From NCBI RefSeq assembly GCF_019722725.1, contig NZ_CP077941.1:248001-312000 (forward strand): 64,000 nt of DNA, written 5' to 3'. Shown piece by piece: positions 43,587 to 53,628 of this stretch. The DNA comes from Vreelandella profundi (GTDB taxonomy: Bacteria > Pseudomonadota > Gammaproteobacteria > Pseudomonadales > Halomonadaceae). The first letter of the stretch is position 1. Each line of letters begins with the position of its first letter. The position numbers and the translations under genes were made by a program. The notes beneath the pieces are model-generated. The model was not told where the DNA came from, did not search any database, and saw only the letters and a program-made list of their open reading frames with translations.

Positions 43587-46497
43587 CCTGTTGGTAAAGC
43601 GGCAGCCATAGCGTAATGGCAGTGCCGCGAGGCTGTCCGGGCGGTGGCGAGGCCACGTCTATTTTACCTTGGTGTTCATTGATAATTTGATACGCCAGCG
43701 AAAGGCCCAAGCCGGTGCCTTCACCTGCTGGCTTAGTGGTCGTAAACGGTTCAAATAAGTGGTCGCGTACCCTGGGGTCGATACCCTGGCCGTTATCGGT
43801 TATTCGCCACCAGGCAAGCTGTTGATGGGCGCCTGCGTCAATATGGACTTGCCCGCCTTGATCGCAGGCATCTCGAGCATTGCTGAGCAGATTGACCATC
43901 ACCTGAGTCAATCGCTGCGCATCACCGCGGACCACCAGGTCATCTGGCGTATCGTTGGTCAGGGTAACATCCTCTCCCGAGCGGGCGAGGTGGATCAAGT
44001 GCAATGCGTCTTCGCTAATTGATGAAAGCGTCACCGGCGAAGCGGGGGGCGCTACCGCTTGGCGTCCACCATGGGCAAAGCCAACCAAGGAATTGACGAT
44101 TTTAGTCACCCGCTGGGTCAACTGCTGAATTTGATCAGCCGTTTCCAGCAGCGCCGGGTCGTTGGTGTCGTAGCGAAGATTCTGCGCCAGCGATGAAATG
44201 CCGGTGATCGGATTGCCGATTTCATGGGCGACGCCCGCAGCTAGCTGACCGATCGAGGCTAACCGTGCCGCATGCACCAGCTCATCTTCCAGCCACTTCA
44301 TTTCAGTATGGTCTTCTATCAAAATAACGCTGCCACCACGGCTATCGTGGCCGCTGAGAACCGCTTTATGCAGGGTTAGAAAGTAGTCTTTTTCGTGCAG
44401 CGTGACGGCCTGTTTATAGAGCGGGCCTGACGTTGCGTCGAGCACGCTGCCCAGCAGGCTTGGCCAGGGGGCTGGGAGACTATCGCGGCGCGAACCTATC
44501 ACGCTTTCACCGCTAATGCCTGAGAGCTGAGAAAGCGCTTGGTTCCACATCAGCAGCTCGTCGTCATCGCCCAGCACGCAAAGCCCAACGGGCAGGTAGG
44601 CCAGCGTTTGGCGATGGTGGCGGCGCAAGCCGTCGAGCTCGCGGGCTAACCCTGTGAGCCGTGAACGGTAGGCTTCCAGGCGGCTTTCGACAAAATGAAT
44701 GTCGTCGGTTTCTGGGGCGTCGTCATGGCGATAAGGCAGGTAGCGGTCAACGATGTCGCGCGCCACCGATGGCCCCATCAGGCCTGAGAGATTTGCTTGA
44801 ATACGGTCGCGTAAGCGGCGCAGCGCGTAGGGTCGTCGCTCTTGAGGCGTAAAGTTGAGCGCTTTTAAGGCGCGGGCAACTTCGCGCTGCGCCGCTTCGT
44901 CGCCGATCGCCTGCGCCAAATGAGTGGCAAAGTCGTTAGCCGTGGCGGCTTCTAACGGCGAGCGCTTAGAGCGGATCACGGCATCTACCGAACACGCTTC
45001 GGCGGCAGATCGTTCCCCTTCAGAGATACGTGTAAAGAGTGAGATTACTATCAGCAGCAGGATATTAACCGCTAAAGAAAGCAGCGTAACGTTGTACCAC
45101 AGCGGCGAATCGGCAGCCGTGAGCGGCGTTGAAGGCAGCGGCGGTAAGGGCAGTGAAAGAATGAGGGGTAGCCAAAGGCCCCAAAGCCATACGCTGACCC
45201 CAGCGACTAGCCCTACAATCATGCCTTTACGATTAGCGCCCGGCCAATAAAGCAGTGCCAGCATGCCTGGCAAGCACTGGGCCATACCCACAAATGCGGC
45301 TAATCCCAGCCCAATTAAGCCGTGGTGGCGGCCTATCCACTGATAGAACAGCCAGCCGCTGATAATCACCGCGACCACCAGGCCACGCCGCAGCCACAGT
45401 AGCCAGCCGTAAAGATCGCTGCGTGCTTCAGGGGGCCTTGCCACTAATACAATGTGGTTGAGCACCATGCCGGAGAGCGCCAGCGCGATCATCATCATCG
45501 TACCGGAGGCGGCGGCTAGCCCGCCGATAAACGCAAGCGCCCCCACCCACCAGTGTTCGGTCATTAAATAGGCGGCATAGGCCGCTATGGGGATGTCGGG
45601 ATTGACCGACTGTGCGGCCCACCAAATCACCGGCACGGGTAGCGCCATGAGCAACAGAAACAGCGGTAACGCCCAGCTGGCTTGGAGCAGGGTATGCCGC
45701 GATAAGTTTTCTGAGAAGCTGATATGGAAAAGATGCGGCATCATAAACGCCGCGGCAAAGAACAGCAGCAGCAGGGTGCGCCACTGCGCAGGATCAAGCT
45801 GTGGGGTTTGCTGCTGAAGTATCGCGCCGGGCCCTTCCAGCCACAGTTGCAGATCGCCAGGGCCGTCAAAAACCATCCATAGCGCCACTGCCCCTAGCCC
45901 TAGCATGGCCAACAGTTTGACGATGGATTCAAACGCGATAGCGCTGAGCAGGCTGTCGTGGCGGCCATGCGCCTGACTATGACGTGCGCCGAAAATTACC
46001 GCAAACGCGGCAATGAGCGCGCAAAACAGCAGTGCAACGCTACTCCCCGCCTGGCTGGCCGTCATAATATTAATGGCATTGCTCAGCGTTTGTACTTGAA
46101 TGCCCAGCAGCGGCAATACCGCCAGTAAACTAACGACCGTGACCAGCGTGCCCGCCCACCGAGAGCGAAAGCGAAAGGCAAACAGGTCAGCCAGTGACGT
46201 TAACTGATAGGTACGCGTGATGCGCTGAATGGGCACCAGCAGCACGGGCGCGAGCAGGAAAGCGCCAGCGGCGCCCAGGTAGTAAGCAAGAAAGCCAAAC
46301 CCTGCGCTGGCCGCCATTTCCAGGCTGCCGTAAATTGCCCAGGCGCTGGCATAAACGCCGAGCGCAAGCGTGTAAACAACGGGGTGGCGGGTAATGCGTA
46401 CCGGCACCCAGCCGCGCTCTACGGCAAAACCGCAGCCAAACAGCAGCGCCAGGTAGCCCAGGCCGAGCGCTAATACTCCCATTAACTCAGCGTTCAT
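43549..46497 (-). CDS. cbrA: Sensor histidine kinase CbrA with SLC5-type transporter domain
   Basis: A 982-residue fusion. Residues 1 to about 480 are a sodium/solute-symporter-like region with some thirteen helices. A linker of about 150 residues and a PAS-like domain ([23 protein letters not shown]) follow. The HisKA domain has phospho-His in [16 protein letters not shown], and the ATPase domain has [22 protein letters not shown] and [10 protein letters not shown]. In Pseudomonas CbrA senses poor carbon supply and the transporter part can take up histidine. ATG 46497 is used; TTG 46500 is possible. It overlaps the small upstream gene by 11 bp. Confidence 0.94.
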   Translation of the reverse strand: MNAELMGVLALGLGYLALLFGCGFAVERGWVPVRITRHPVVYTLALGVYASAWAIYGSLEMAASAGFGFLAYYLGAAGAFLLAPVLLVPIQRITRTYQLTSLADLFAFRFRSRWAGTLVTVVSLLAVLPLLGIQVQTLSNAINIMTASQAGSSVALLFCALIAAFAVIFGARHSQAHGRHDSLLSAIAFESIVKLLAMLGLGAVALWMVFDGPGDLQLWLEGPGAILQQQTPQLDPAQWRTLLLLFFAAAFMMPHLFHISFSENLSRHTLLQASWALPLFLLLMALPVPVIWWAAQSVNPDIPIAAYAAYLMTEHWWVGALAFIGGLAAASGTMMMIALALSGMVLNHIVLVARPPEARSDLYGWLLWLRRGLVVAVIISGWLFYQWIGRHHGLIGLGLAAFVGMAQCLPGMLALLYWPGANRKGMIVGLVAGVSVWLWGLWLPLILSLPLPPLPSTPLTAADSPLWYNVTLLSLAVNILLLIVISLFTRISEGERSAAEACSVDAVIRSKRSPLEAATANDFATHLAQAIGDEAAQREVARALKALNFTPQERRPYALRRLRDRIQANLSGLMGPSVARDIVDRYLPYRHDDAPETDDIHFVESRLEAYRSRLTGLARELDGLRRHHRQTLAYLPVGLCVLGDDDELLMWNQALSQLSGISGESVIGSRRDSLPAPWPSLLGSVLDATSGPLYKQAVTLHEKDYFLTLHKAVLSGHDSRGGSVILIEDHTEMKWLEDELVHAARLASIGQLAAGVAHEIGNPITGISSLAQNLRYDTNDPALLETADQIQQLTQRVTKIVNSLVGFAHGGRQAVAPPASPVTLSSISEDALHLIHLARSGEDVTLTNDTPDDLVVRGDAQRLTQVMVNLLSNARDACDQGGQVHIDAGAHQQLAWWRITDNGQGIDPRVRDHLFEPFTTTKPAGEGTGLGLSLAYQIINEHQGKIDVASPPPGQPRGTAITLWLPLYQQDDQPAHAQDSDC

Positions 46498-46663
46498 CAA
46501 GCTTTCTCTTTTGCTCTAGCCAGAGCGTCAAGGCAATAAGCCCGCCCCAGATCGCAAACGGCCGGTACCAGGCAGCCTCCGGGTCGCTCCAGCCATTCAT
46601 AAGCAGCGGAGAGAGCAAATAACCGCCAAACACCAAAAACAGCATGATGCGATAGACGTACAT
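46487..46663 (-). CDS. Small membrane protein coupled to cbrA (CbrX-like)
   Basis: A 58-codon gene: start MYVYRIMLFLVFGGYLLSPL, end [13 protein letters not shown]. It has two hydrophobic segments, about residues 5-22 and 34-50, and a charged C-terminus, so a two-helix inner-membrane hairpin is likely. AGGAGAG lies seven bases before the ATG. It ends inside cbrA, 11 bp past its ATG, which implies translational coupling. Pseudomonas also has a small gene (called cbrX, from memory) in this position. It lies only 42 bp after gluQ. A 67-codon frame overlapping it in another phase has no ribosome site and is rejected. Confidence 0.75.
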   Translation of the reverse strand: MYVYRIMLFLVFGGYLLSPLLMNGWSDPEAAWYRPFAIWGGLIALTLWLEQKRKLDER

Positions 46664-46705
46664 GACGCTCTCCTGTGGATATTGAAAAAGATAATAACAA
46701 GGGTA

Positions 46706-47599
46706 TTACGTTGGCGTTAGGCGATGAGCCGTGGGACGCAGCTGCGCCGGTGACCAGTTTGCGACTGCCCAGTGTAACTGAGTCGACGGTGGTTCATCGC
46801 CAAGCGCTTTAGGCGGTGCTTGGTCAAGTGCTTGCAGCGCCTGAAATAGCTGCAGGCGCACACCGCCTTCATCGGTTGCCAACGCGGGGGCCAGGTTTTG
46901 TTTTGAAAGCTTTTGGCCTTCAGCGGTCACGATCAGCGGCAGGTGCAGATAGCGAGGCCGCGGTAGCTGAAGGGCGCTTTGCAGCTGGCATTGCCAGGGC
47001 GTGTTATCCAGAAGATCGACTCCCCGCACCACGTCGGTAATCTGCTGTTCGGCGTCATCGACAATAACCGCAAGCTGATACGCCCAAAGGCCATCTTTAC
47101 GCTTTAATACCACATCGCCTAGTGTGGTTGGGTCAAGCAGCTGTTCACCGAACAGTCGATCATGCCAGCGGATCGGGTGCTCGCCACGGTCGCTACGTAG
47201 CCGCCAGGCCACTGGTTTGGTGGGGTCGCATACGCCGCTGCGACACCAGCCGGGATAGATGTCATGCTCTTGCCACTGTTTGCGCGAACAGCTGCAGGGA
47301 TAGGCCAGGCCTAGCGTGAGAAGCTGCGCTAACGCCTGTTGATACGCCTCGCCACGGGTGTGCTGCCACATGACCGTTTCATCCCACTCCAGGCCGAACG
47401 TTTCTAGCTGGCGCAAAATAGTACTCGCTGCACCCTGGGGGCAGCGGGGAGGATCGATATCTTCTATGCGCACTAGCCACTGCCCTTGAGCCGCGCGGGC
47501 GTCTAAGTAGCTGCCCACGGCGGCGACGAGCGATCCAGCGTGCAGCGGGCCTGAGGGCGTTGGGGCAAAGCGGCCACGATAGCGAGCAGAGAAAGGCAT
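46706..47599 (-). CDS. gluQ: Glutamyl-Q tRNA(Asp) synthetase
   Basis: A truncated GluRS paralogue that attaches glutamate to queuosine in the anticodon of tRNA-Asp. The 297-residue protein has the class-I motif FAPTPSGPLHAGSL and the KMSKS counterpart EGQKLSKQN. Its zinc site is formed by CSC (in YPCSCSR) with Tyr and Cys of YPGWCR. The anticodon-binding domain of true GluRS is absent. It lies downstream of dksA as in E. coli and Pseudomonas, beyond a terminator. Confidence 0.95.
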   Translation of the reverse strand: MPFSARYRGRFAPTPSGPLHAGSLVAAVGSYLDARAAQGQWLVRIEDIDPPRCPQGAASTILRQLETFGLEWDETVMWQHTRGEAYQQALAQLLTLGLAYPCSCSRKQWQEHDIYPGWCRSGVCDPTKPVAWRLRSDRGEHPIRWHDRLFGEQLLDPTTLGDVVLKRKDGLWAYQLAVIVDDAEQQITDVVRGVDLLDNTPWQCQLQSALQLPRPRYLHLPLIVTAEGQKLSKQNLAPALATDEGGVRLQLFQALQALDQAPPKALGDEPPSTQLHWAVANWSPAQLRPTAHRLTPT

Positions 47600-47644
47600 G
47601 TCAGCGTCGTCCTAAACGGTACAGGCAAGCGCCTTGTCGTTAAC

Positions 47645-47669
47645 AAAAACGGGCACCCGAAGGTGCCCG
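47645..47669 (-). terminator. Terminator of dksA
   Basis: CGGGCACC-TTCG-GGTGCCCG on the minus strand is an 8-bp stem with a stable TTCG tetraloop, followed by TTTTTG. It lies between dksA and gluQ and likely reduces gluQ readthrough. Confidence 0.9.
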
Positions 47670-47696
47670 CGTTCACGCAGAACGGTTTTGTAGAGC

Positions 47697-48134
47697 TCAT
47701 CCGCCGTGCTGTTTTTCTTTGAGTTCCGCCAAGGTCTTGCAGTCCACACACAGCGTGGCGGTGGGGCGAGCTTCAAGACGGCGAATACCAATTTCAACGC
47801 CGCAGGCTTCACAGAAGCCATAATCGTCATCGTCAATATTATCCAGGGTCTCGTTAATTTTTTTGAGCAACTTACGCTCGCGATCCCGAGTGCGCAGTTC
47901 CAGGCTAAAGCCTTCTTCCTGGGTGGCACGGTCGGCGGGGTCGGCGTAGTTGTTAGCGTCTTCTTGCAGGTGGCGTACCGTGCGATCCACCTCTTCCATG
48001 AGATCCTGTTTCCAATCCAGCAGCAGCTGTCGGAAGTGCGCTAGCTGCTGCTCGTTCATATACTCTTCACCCGGTGCTGGCTCATACGGGGTGAAGGACT
48101 TGGACGCTTCCGGTTTCTTTTCTGCTACTGGCAT
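47697..48134 (-). CDS. dksA: RNA polymerase-binding transcription factor DksA
   Basis: DksA enters the secondary channel of RNA polymerase and, with ppGpp, controls rRNA and amino-acid promoters. The 145 residues show the conserved PGEEYMNEQQLAHFRQLLLDW, the coiled-coil tip (DRATQEEGFSLELRTRDRE, with the DxxDxA-like acidic residues) and the zinc finger (CEACGVEIGIRRLEARPTATLCVDC) with all four Cys. Upstream 48135-48330 is a divergent promoter gap with no gene. Confidence 0.97.
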   Translation of the reverse strand: MPVAEKKPEASKSFTPYEPAPGEEYMNEQQLAHFRQLLLDWKQDLMEEVDRTVRHLQEDANNYADPADRATQEEGFSLELRTRDRERKLLKKINETLDNIDDDDYGFCEACGVEIGIRRLEARPTATLCVDCKTLAELKEKQHGG

Positions 48135-48330
48135 GGGACTGCCCCTTACATATGTGACTACTGATCGACCATGAGCCTATGTCACGATCTCACGCCAAAG
48201 GGATGCTTGTTTAGCTGAAAAATGACGACGTTGCAAGCATAATAGTGCTTTTGCGACCATGGTCTTGCATCAAATGTGACTAGTGCCATGTTTTAAGTGA
48301 TATTAATAATAGCTAGGTAAAGGAGCCGTT

Positions 48331-49491
48331 ATGGCCTGGAATTCACGTGTCGATCACGTTGCCCCTTTTCGGGTCATGCATTTGTTGGAAATGGCGCAGG
48401 CGCGGGAAGCCGCTGGCCACGATGTGATTCATCTGGAAGTTGGCGAGCCGGATTTCGCTACCCCAGCGCCGATTGTGGCCGCCGGGCAGCAGGCGCTCGC
48501 CAATGGGCAAACCCGCTACACGCCGGCGGCCGGGCTGCCCGCCCTGCGTAAAGCGATTGCCGAGCACTACGCCGAGCATTTCAATGCCGCGGTGGACCCT
48601 GCGCGGATACTGGTGACGCCCGGCGCCTCGGGGGCACTGCTGTTAGCCAGCCAGCTATTAGTTGAAAGCGGCTCGCGAGTGCTGATGGCCGACCCCAACT
48701 ATCCGTGTAACCGTCACTTTATGGCGTTAGCCGGTGCTGAGATTGATGCCGTGTCAGTGGGGCGCGAGAGTGGCTGGCAGCTCGACGCAGCCTTGGTCGC
48801 CAAGCATTGGCGTAAGGAAACCAGCTTGGCGATGCTGGCCTCGCCCTCTAACCCGACTGGCCACACCCTGAGCGCTGAGCAGCTTTGTGCCGTGCTGGCC
48901 GCGGTTGCCGAGCGTGAAGGCGACGTGATTGTTGATGAAATTTACCAAGGCCTTAATTACGACGCTGCGCCGCTGTCGGCGACCTCGCTTTCAGAAAACG
49001 CCTTTGTGGTGAACAGCTTCTCAAAATATTTTGGGATGACCGGCTGGCGCCTAGGTTGGCTGGTGGCCCCGGAGCATGCGATAGAGCCGCTGACCCGCTT
49101 GGCGCAGAATATGTTTCTTGCCGCCTCAACGCCTGCCCAGCATGCGGCGTTGGCAGCCTTTACCCCAGCGTGCCGAGATATTTTTGAGCAGCGCCGAGAA
49201 ACCTTAAAGCAGCGCCGCCAGGCGCTGTTAGAAGGCTTGGCAGGCTTGGGGCTGGCGCCAGACCTGCCGCCCCAAGGGGCCTTCTATTTATGGCTGGATA
49301 TTTCCCGCTACAGCCGCGATAGCCAGGATTTCTGCGAGCGCCTGCTACAGGAAGAGAACGTGGCCATCACCCCCGGCATTGATTTTGCCGTGCGGGGTGG
49401 CGAACACCATGTGCGCATTGCCTTCACCAATGACGTTGCCCGCCTTGAAGAAGCCGTGGCGCGCATTGCGCGTTTTGTGAGCCGACGATGA
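48331..49491 (+). CDS. Class I/II PLP-dependent aminotransferase
   Basis: A 386-residue fold-type-I aminotransferase. Visible are LEVGEPDFATP, the N-terminal substrate loop, ASPSNPTGHTLS (the conserved Asn), VIVDEIYQGLNY, the Schiff-base lysine in NSFSKYFGMTGWRLGW and the C-terminal HVRIAF arginine. These are features of the aspartate/aromatic aminotransferase superfamily (YbdL/AspC-like). The amino-acid substrate is not determined. A GGAG ribosome site precedes ATG. Its stop overlaps the sfsA ATG by four bases. Confidence 0.9.
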   Translation: MAWNSRVDHVAPFRVMHLLEMAQAREAAGHDVIHLEVGEPDFATPAPIVAAGQQALANGQTRYTPAAGLPALRKAIAEHYAEHFNAAVDPARILVTPGASGALLLASQLLVESGSRVLMADPNYPCNRHFMALAGAEIDAVSVGRESGWQLDAALVAKHWRKETSLAMLASPSNPTGHTLSAEQLCAVLAAVAEREGDVIVDEIYQGLNYDAAPLSATSLSENAFVVNSFSKYFGMTGWRLGWLVAPEHAIEPLTRLAQNMFLAASTPAQHAALAAFTPACRDIFEQRRETLKQRRQALLEGLAGLGLAPDLPPQGAFYLWLDISRYSRDSQDFCERLLQEENVAITPGIDFAVRGGEHHVRIAFTNDVARLEEAVARIARFVSRR

Positions 49492-50264
49492 CGCTGGCCT
49501 ATCCCACGCTTGTGCCGGGCACGCTGCTCAAGCGTTACAAGCGGTTTCTTGCCGATGTCCGTTTAGACGATGGCCGTGAGGTCGTGGCGCACTGCCCCAA
49601 TACGGGCTCGATGAAGGCGGTGAACGTGCCGGGCTGCCGCGTCTGGCTTTCGCCTAGCGATAATCCTAAGCGTAAGCTTGCCTGGACCTGGGAGTTTATT
49701 GAGCTGCCGCAAGCTGACGGGCAGGTAGCGCTTGCTTCTGTGCATACCGGTCGTGCTAACCGCATAGTGGAAGTGGCGCTAAACGCCGGGCGCTTAGCGC
49801 CTTTGGCGGGCTACGCCACGCTGCGTCGTGAAGTGAAAGTGGCCGATGCGCGGCTTGATTTTATGCTTGAAGATCCTGAGCGGGGGCGAGTGTATATCGA
49901 AGTGAAGCAGGTCACTCTTAAAGAGCCGGACGGCCACGGCTACTTTCCTGACTCGGTGAGCGTGCGCGGCACCAAACACCTGCATACCTTGCGGGCGATC
50001 GCTGAGCAGGGCGGGCGGGCAGTGCTGCTATTTTGTGTGGCTCACGAAGGTATCGCCGACGTGGCCGCCGCTGCGCATATTGATGCGACCTATGCAGCGG
50101 CCCTAACGCAGGCCTCGGCCAGCGGCGTGGAGGTGCTGGCCTATGGTATTGACGTGATACGGGAACAGGGTTGCCCCAGCGGGGTGAGGTTAAGCCGTGA
50201 TCTGCCCGTGCGGATTGAGAGGCTAGCGGCGCCGAACGCGGAAGATGGCAATTTCACCAAATAG
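49488..50264 (+). CDS. sfsA: Sugar fermentation stimulation protein SfsA
   Basis: SfsA is a conserved DNA-binding and nuclease-fold protein linked to maltose metabolism in E. coli. The 258 residues have the family pattern: LVPGTLLKRYKRFLADV, AHCPNTGSM, DFMLED with YIEVKQVTL (the PD-ExK-like residues), PDSVSVRGTKHL and VLFCVAHEG. It is coupled to the aminotransferase by an ATGA overlap. Its last 42 bases overlap metW on the other strand. Confidence 0.93.
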   Translation: MTLAYPTLVPGTLLKRYKRFLADVRLDDGREVVAHCPNTGSMKAVNVPGCRVWLSPSDNPKRKLAWTWEFIELPQADGQVALASVHTGRANRIVEVALNAGRLAPLAGYATLRREVKVADARLDFMLEDPERGRVYIEVKQVTLKEPDGHGYFPDSVSVRGTKHLHTLRAIAEQGGRAVLLFCVAHEGIADVAAAAHIDATYAAALTQASASGVEVLAYGIDVIREQGCPSGVRLSRDLPVRIERLAAPNAEDGNFTK

Positions 50265-50819
50265 ATTGGGCCATAGCCGCGATTTCCAGTGCCCCTGATG
50301 ATCCCCAACGCCCACGGCGCGATCAACAATGACCAAGCCTTTCTCGCGACACAGGTGCTCAAAGTCATTGAACGTCGAGAGGTGGATGTTGGGCGTGTCG
50401 TACCAGGCGTGAGGCAGCGACTTCGATACCGGCATGTAGCCGCGCAGGCCTAGATGGATGCGGTGTCGCCAATAGGCAAAGTTGGGAAACGTAATAATCC
50501 CTTCTTCGGCGACCCGCAGCATTTCATCCAGCATCTTGTCTGGGCGGCGCAGCGCCTGTAGCGCTTGGGTCATGATCACTTGATCGTAGCTGTTATCGCA
50601 GAAGCTGCCTAAACCGTCGTCTAAGTTGTGCTCTATGACGCTAACGCCGCGCGCCACGCAGGCGTTGATGCCGTCATGATCAATCTCTAGCCCATAGCCG
50701 GTGACGCCCTTGGTGCGCGCTAGGCTCTCGAGCAAATCGCCGTTGCCACAGGCAAGATCAAGCACGTGTGATCCTGCGGGCACCCAGTCGTAAATCAGTT
50801 CAAGATCGGCGCGCATCAT
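50223..50819 (-). CDS. metW: Methionine biosynthesis protein MetW
   Basis: A 198-residue methyltransferase-like protein that in Pseudomonas and relatives is needed for MetX activity. The SAM-like motif is [16 protein letters not shown], with [10 protein letters not shown] and the conserved [25 protein letters not shown]. It is coupled to metX by a four-base overlap. Its 3' end overlaps convergent sfsA by 42 bases. Confidence 0.95.
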   Translation of the reverse strand: MMRADLELIYDWVPAGSHVLDLACGNGDLLESLARTKGVTGYGLEIDHDGINACVARGVSVIEHNLDDGLGSFCDNSYDQVIMTQALQALRRPDKMLDEMLRVAEEGIITFPNFAYWRHRIHLGLRGYMPVSKSLPHAWYDTPNIHLSTFNDFEHLCREKGLVIVDRAVGVGDHQGHWKSRLWPNLFGEIAIFRVRRR

Positions 50820-52012
50820 GACGTCTCCTCTATGCCTAATTCGTCGAGATTAAGCTCGCGGGCAGCGCGGTTCATAAAAGCGCTGAAAATGGCGTCGTAG
50901 CGCGGCTCGGAGAGTAAGAAGGCGTCGTGGCCATGGGGTGAGTCGATGTTGGCGTAGCTGACTGACTTGCCCGCGCGGGTGAGCGCATCGACCAATTCTC
51001 GAGAGCGTGAGGGCGGAAAGCGCCAATCGGTGGTAAAGCTGACAATCAAAAACGGACACTGCACTGGCGCCAAGGCTTTGGCAAAGTCGCCGCCTTGGGT
51101 GGCCGACGGATCAAAGTAGTCCAGCGCTTTGGTCATTAACAGGTATGTATTGGCATCAAAGGCGGTAGAAAAAGTATCGCCCTGATAGCGCAGATAAGAC
51201 TCCACCTGGAATTCAACATCGAAACCGAAGTTGAGGTCGTCACTGCGCAGGTCGCGGCCAAATTTGCTGCCCATGGCGTCTTCTGACAAGTAAGTAATAT
51301 GCCCCACCATACGTGCCAGTTTTAGCCCGCGCTTAGGTACGGCGTCGTGCTCGGCGTACCAGCCCTCGAAGAACTCAGGGTCGGAGCGAATCGCTTGGCG
51401 AGCCACTTCGTTAAAAGCGATATTTTGCGCCGAGAGCCGTGGCGTTGCGGCAATCACCACCGCGTTAGCGACGCGTTCCGGATAGGTCATGGTCCATTGC
51501 ATTACCTGCATGCCACCGAGGCTGCCGCCCACCGCGGCAGCCCAGCGCTCAATTCCCAGGTGGTCGGCAAGTCGCGCCTGGCTGGCCACCCAGTCGCTGA
51601 CCGTGACCATGGGAAATTCCGGCCCCCACTGGCGCCCGGTTTCGGGATTGTGGCTCACGGGGCCGGTGCTGCCGTGGCAGCCGCCTAAGTTGTTGAGCGA
51701 TACAACAAAAAAGCGGTTGGTATCGATTGCCTTGCCGGGGCCGATATGGGCCTCCCACCAGCCGGGTTTACGATCCTCCTCGCTATGGTAACCCGCCGCG
51801 TGGTGGTGGCCGGAGAGCGCGTGGCAAATCAAGACTGCATTGCTGCGCTCAGCGTTCAGCGTGCCGTAGGTTTCGTAAATCAGCTCGTAAGCTGGCAGTA
51901 CTTTGCCGCACGCCAGGGCGAGCGGCGTGTCGAAGCGTGCCACGTGCGGCGTAACAAGGCCGACGGAACCCGTCGGCCGGTCTGCAAACGCAAGCGTATC
52001 TGAATCAGGCAT
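50816..52012 (-). CDS. metX: Homoserine O-acyltransferase MetX
   Basis: First committed enzyme of methionine synthesis from homoserine. The 398-residue alpha/beta hydrolase has the oxyanion segment [12 protein letters not shown], nucleophile Ser in [12 protein letters not shown], the Asp in [15 protein letters not shown] and the His in [11 protein letters not shown]. In proteobacteria whose metX pairs with metW, the acyl donor is usually succinyl-CoA; acetyl- versus succinyl- cannot be settled here. Starts [13 protein letters not shown]. Confidence 0.95.
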   Translation of the reverse strand: MPDSDTLAFADRPTGSVGLVTPHVARFDTPLALACGKVLPAYELIYETYGTLNAERSNAVLICHALSGHHHAAGYHSEEDRKPGWWEAHIGPGKAIDTNRFFVVSLNNLGGCHGSTGPVSHNPETGRQWGPEFPMVTVSDWVASQARLADHLGIERWAAAVGGSLGGMQVMQWTMTYPERVANAVVIAATPRLSAQNIAFNEVARQAIRSDPEFFEGWYAEHDAVPKRGLKLARMVGHITYLSEDAMGSKFGRDLRSDDLNFGFDVEFQVESYLRYQGDTFSTAFDANTYLLMTKALDYFDPSATQGGDFAKALAPVQCPFLIVSFTTDWRFPPSRSRELVDALTRAGKSVSYANIDSPHGHDAFLLSEPRYDAIFSAFMNRAARELNLDELGIEETS

Positions 52013-52082
52013 TGAAGGCGCGAGTCCTGCTAATTAAGAGTGCGGCTGAGTAGGCCCTGCTGATCGAATCCATGATGAAAAT

Positions 52083-52109
52083 GGGTCGGGCTGTTATCAC
52101 AGCCCGACC
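52083..52109 (-). terminator. Terminator overlapping the end of yggT
   Basis: GGTCGGGCTGT-GATA-ACAGCCCGACC on the minus strand, followed by CATTTTC. The yggT TGA stop lies in the loop, so coding sequence and terminator share bases. Confidence 0.6.
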
Positions 52110-52690
52110 AGCGCGCCGGAAATGCCGGCAGCACGTATCATCGAGCCAACGATCAAGCTATCGATCAGGTTAATGGCAATAAACACGACGATAGGCGAGA
52201 GGTCGATCATGCCAAGCGCAGGAACGACCTTACGCACCGGTGCCATAATCGGTTCTACCAGTTGCATTACCAACAGAGCACCCGGATGGCTGGCATTGGG
52301 GGCTACCCAGCTCAGGATAATCATTACAATCATGGCGAAGAAGTAGATTTTTAAAATCGCATTCGCCAGGGCAGCAATACCCGCTATTAATAGCCCTGGA
52401 ATAGGCGGCATGCCGATACCGATGACCATGAAGATAATGATGATGCTCACTACTTTTAACACGAAGCCAGCCGCGAGCGTTGCAAGATCAAAGCGTCCGG
52501 CAACGGGGCCTAAAAAGCTCTGAAATAAGCCGACCAGCGGCTGAGTGATCTTAACCACCGACTGACTTAGCGGGTTATAGTAATCCGCCCGTGACGCCTG
52601 CAGCAGAAAGCGCAGCATGAGTAAGAACAGATAAATATTGATCAGTGTGTTGACCAACATTAACCCTGCACTGCCTAATCCGTTGCCCAT
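52097..52690 (-). CDS. yggT: YggT family inner-membrane protein
   Basis: A 197-residue membrane protein with two YggT repeats. Each has helix pairs and the motif pattern seen at LRFLLQASRADYYNPLSQSVVKITQPLV (residues 24-51) and ILSWVAPNASHPGALLVMQLVEPIMAPVRKVVP (about 125-157). Function is not settled; it has been linked to osmotic tolerance and membrane protein assembly. It follows proC by 38 bases, as in many gammaproteobacteria. Confidence 0.93.
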   Translation of the reverse strand: MGNGLGSAGLMLVNTLINIYLFLLMLRFLLQASRADYYNPLSQSVVKITQPLVGLFQSFLGPVAGRFDLATLAAGFVLKVVSIIIIFMVIGIGMPPIPGLLIAGIAALANAILKIYFFAMIVMIILSWVAPNASHPGALLVMQLVEPIMAPVRKVVPALGMIDLSPIVVFIAINLIDSLIVGSMIRAAGISGALVGL

Positions 52691-52728
52691 TATGATGTCT
52701 CCTTGGTGATTCGTTGCTGAGCGGTTCT

Positions 52729-53553
52729 TTAGTCGCCGCTAAGTTCTTTGGCCATTGCCTGAGCACGGTCAGCGCAGGCCTGCATGGCATCGGCAATGGT
52801 GGTGCGCAGCTGTGCCCCTTCCATGTGCGCAATAGCACGCTCGGTGGTGCCGCCGGGCGACATGACGTTTTGCTTCAACGTCGCCGGGTCTTTGTCACTC
52901 TGCTGTGCCATGGTGGCAGCGCCCAGCGCGGTTTGAATCGCGAGCCGGCGCGCGGTAGCGGCGGGTAGGCCGAGTTTCACCGCCGCCTCTTCCATGGCTT
53001 CGAACATCAAAAAGAAGTAGGCCGGCGCACTGCCCGAAACGGCGGTGACGGCATCCAGCAGCGCTTCTTCTTCAACCCATTCCACTATGCCTACCGCTTC
53101 CATGAGCTGAGTGGCCACGTCGCGCTGAGCGTCGCTTACGTTGGCATTGGCATAGAGGCCGCTGGCACCAAATCCGACCAGCGATGGCGTATTGGGCATG
53201 CAGCGTACCATGGCGTTATTGCCACCGAGCCACTGGTCGATAGTGCCTGCATCAAGGCCTGCTGCAATCGAGATAACGAGCGGCTGCTGACGCTGCACGC
53301 TGTCGCGCAAATTTTCGCATACGCTGCGCATAATTTGAGGCTTTACCGCTAATACCACGACGTCAGCATCGGCGACTGCCGCATTGTTATCTGTCGTTGT
53401 GTGGACGCCCAGGCGCTGTGCCAGCGTTGCCATCTCTTTTTCATTAGGTGCAGTGGCGGTGATAGTCGAGGGCGCCGCGCCGCTGTCGATTAGTCCGCCG
53501 ATAATGGCACTCGCCATATTGCCGGCCCCAATAAAGGTAATGTTACTCGGCAT
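52729..53553 (-). CDS. proC: Pyrroline-5-carboxylate reductase
   Basis: Last step of proline synthesis. The 274-residue protein begins ITFIGAGNMASAIIGGLIDSG (Rossmann nucleotide site). It has VLAVKPQ, MPNTPSLVGFGASGL and the signature VTAVSGSAPAYFFLMFEAMEEAAVKLGL. Proline is a compatible solute, so this enzyme may also matter under salt stress (inference). Read after yggS. Confidence 0.97.
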   Translation of the reverse strand: MPSNITFIGAGNMASAIIGGLIDSGAAPSTITATAPNEKEMATLAQRLGVHTTTDNNAAVADADVVVLAVKPQIMRSVCENLRDSVQRQQPLVISIAAGLDAGTIDQWLGGNNAMVRCMPNTPSLVGFGASGLYANANVSDAQRDVATQLMEAVGIVEWVEEEALLDAVTAVSGSAPAYFFLMFEAMEEAAVKLGLPAATARRLAIQTALGAATMAQQSDKDPATLKQNVMSPGGTTERAIAHMEGAQLRTTIADAMQACADRAQAMAKELSGD

Positions 53554-53628
53554 TCTAGGTGTCCTTTAGTAAACGTTGGCTCAGTGAAAGAGTGGGCTGC
53601 AGCAGGCAGCCGGACGGTTGTGGTTCGT

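Noticed and set aside
46497..46700. 67-codon frame overlapping the small gene before cbrA
   Set aside because: Different phase from the frame with the good ribosome site at 46663; product is not membrane-like and has no start signal.
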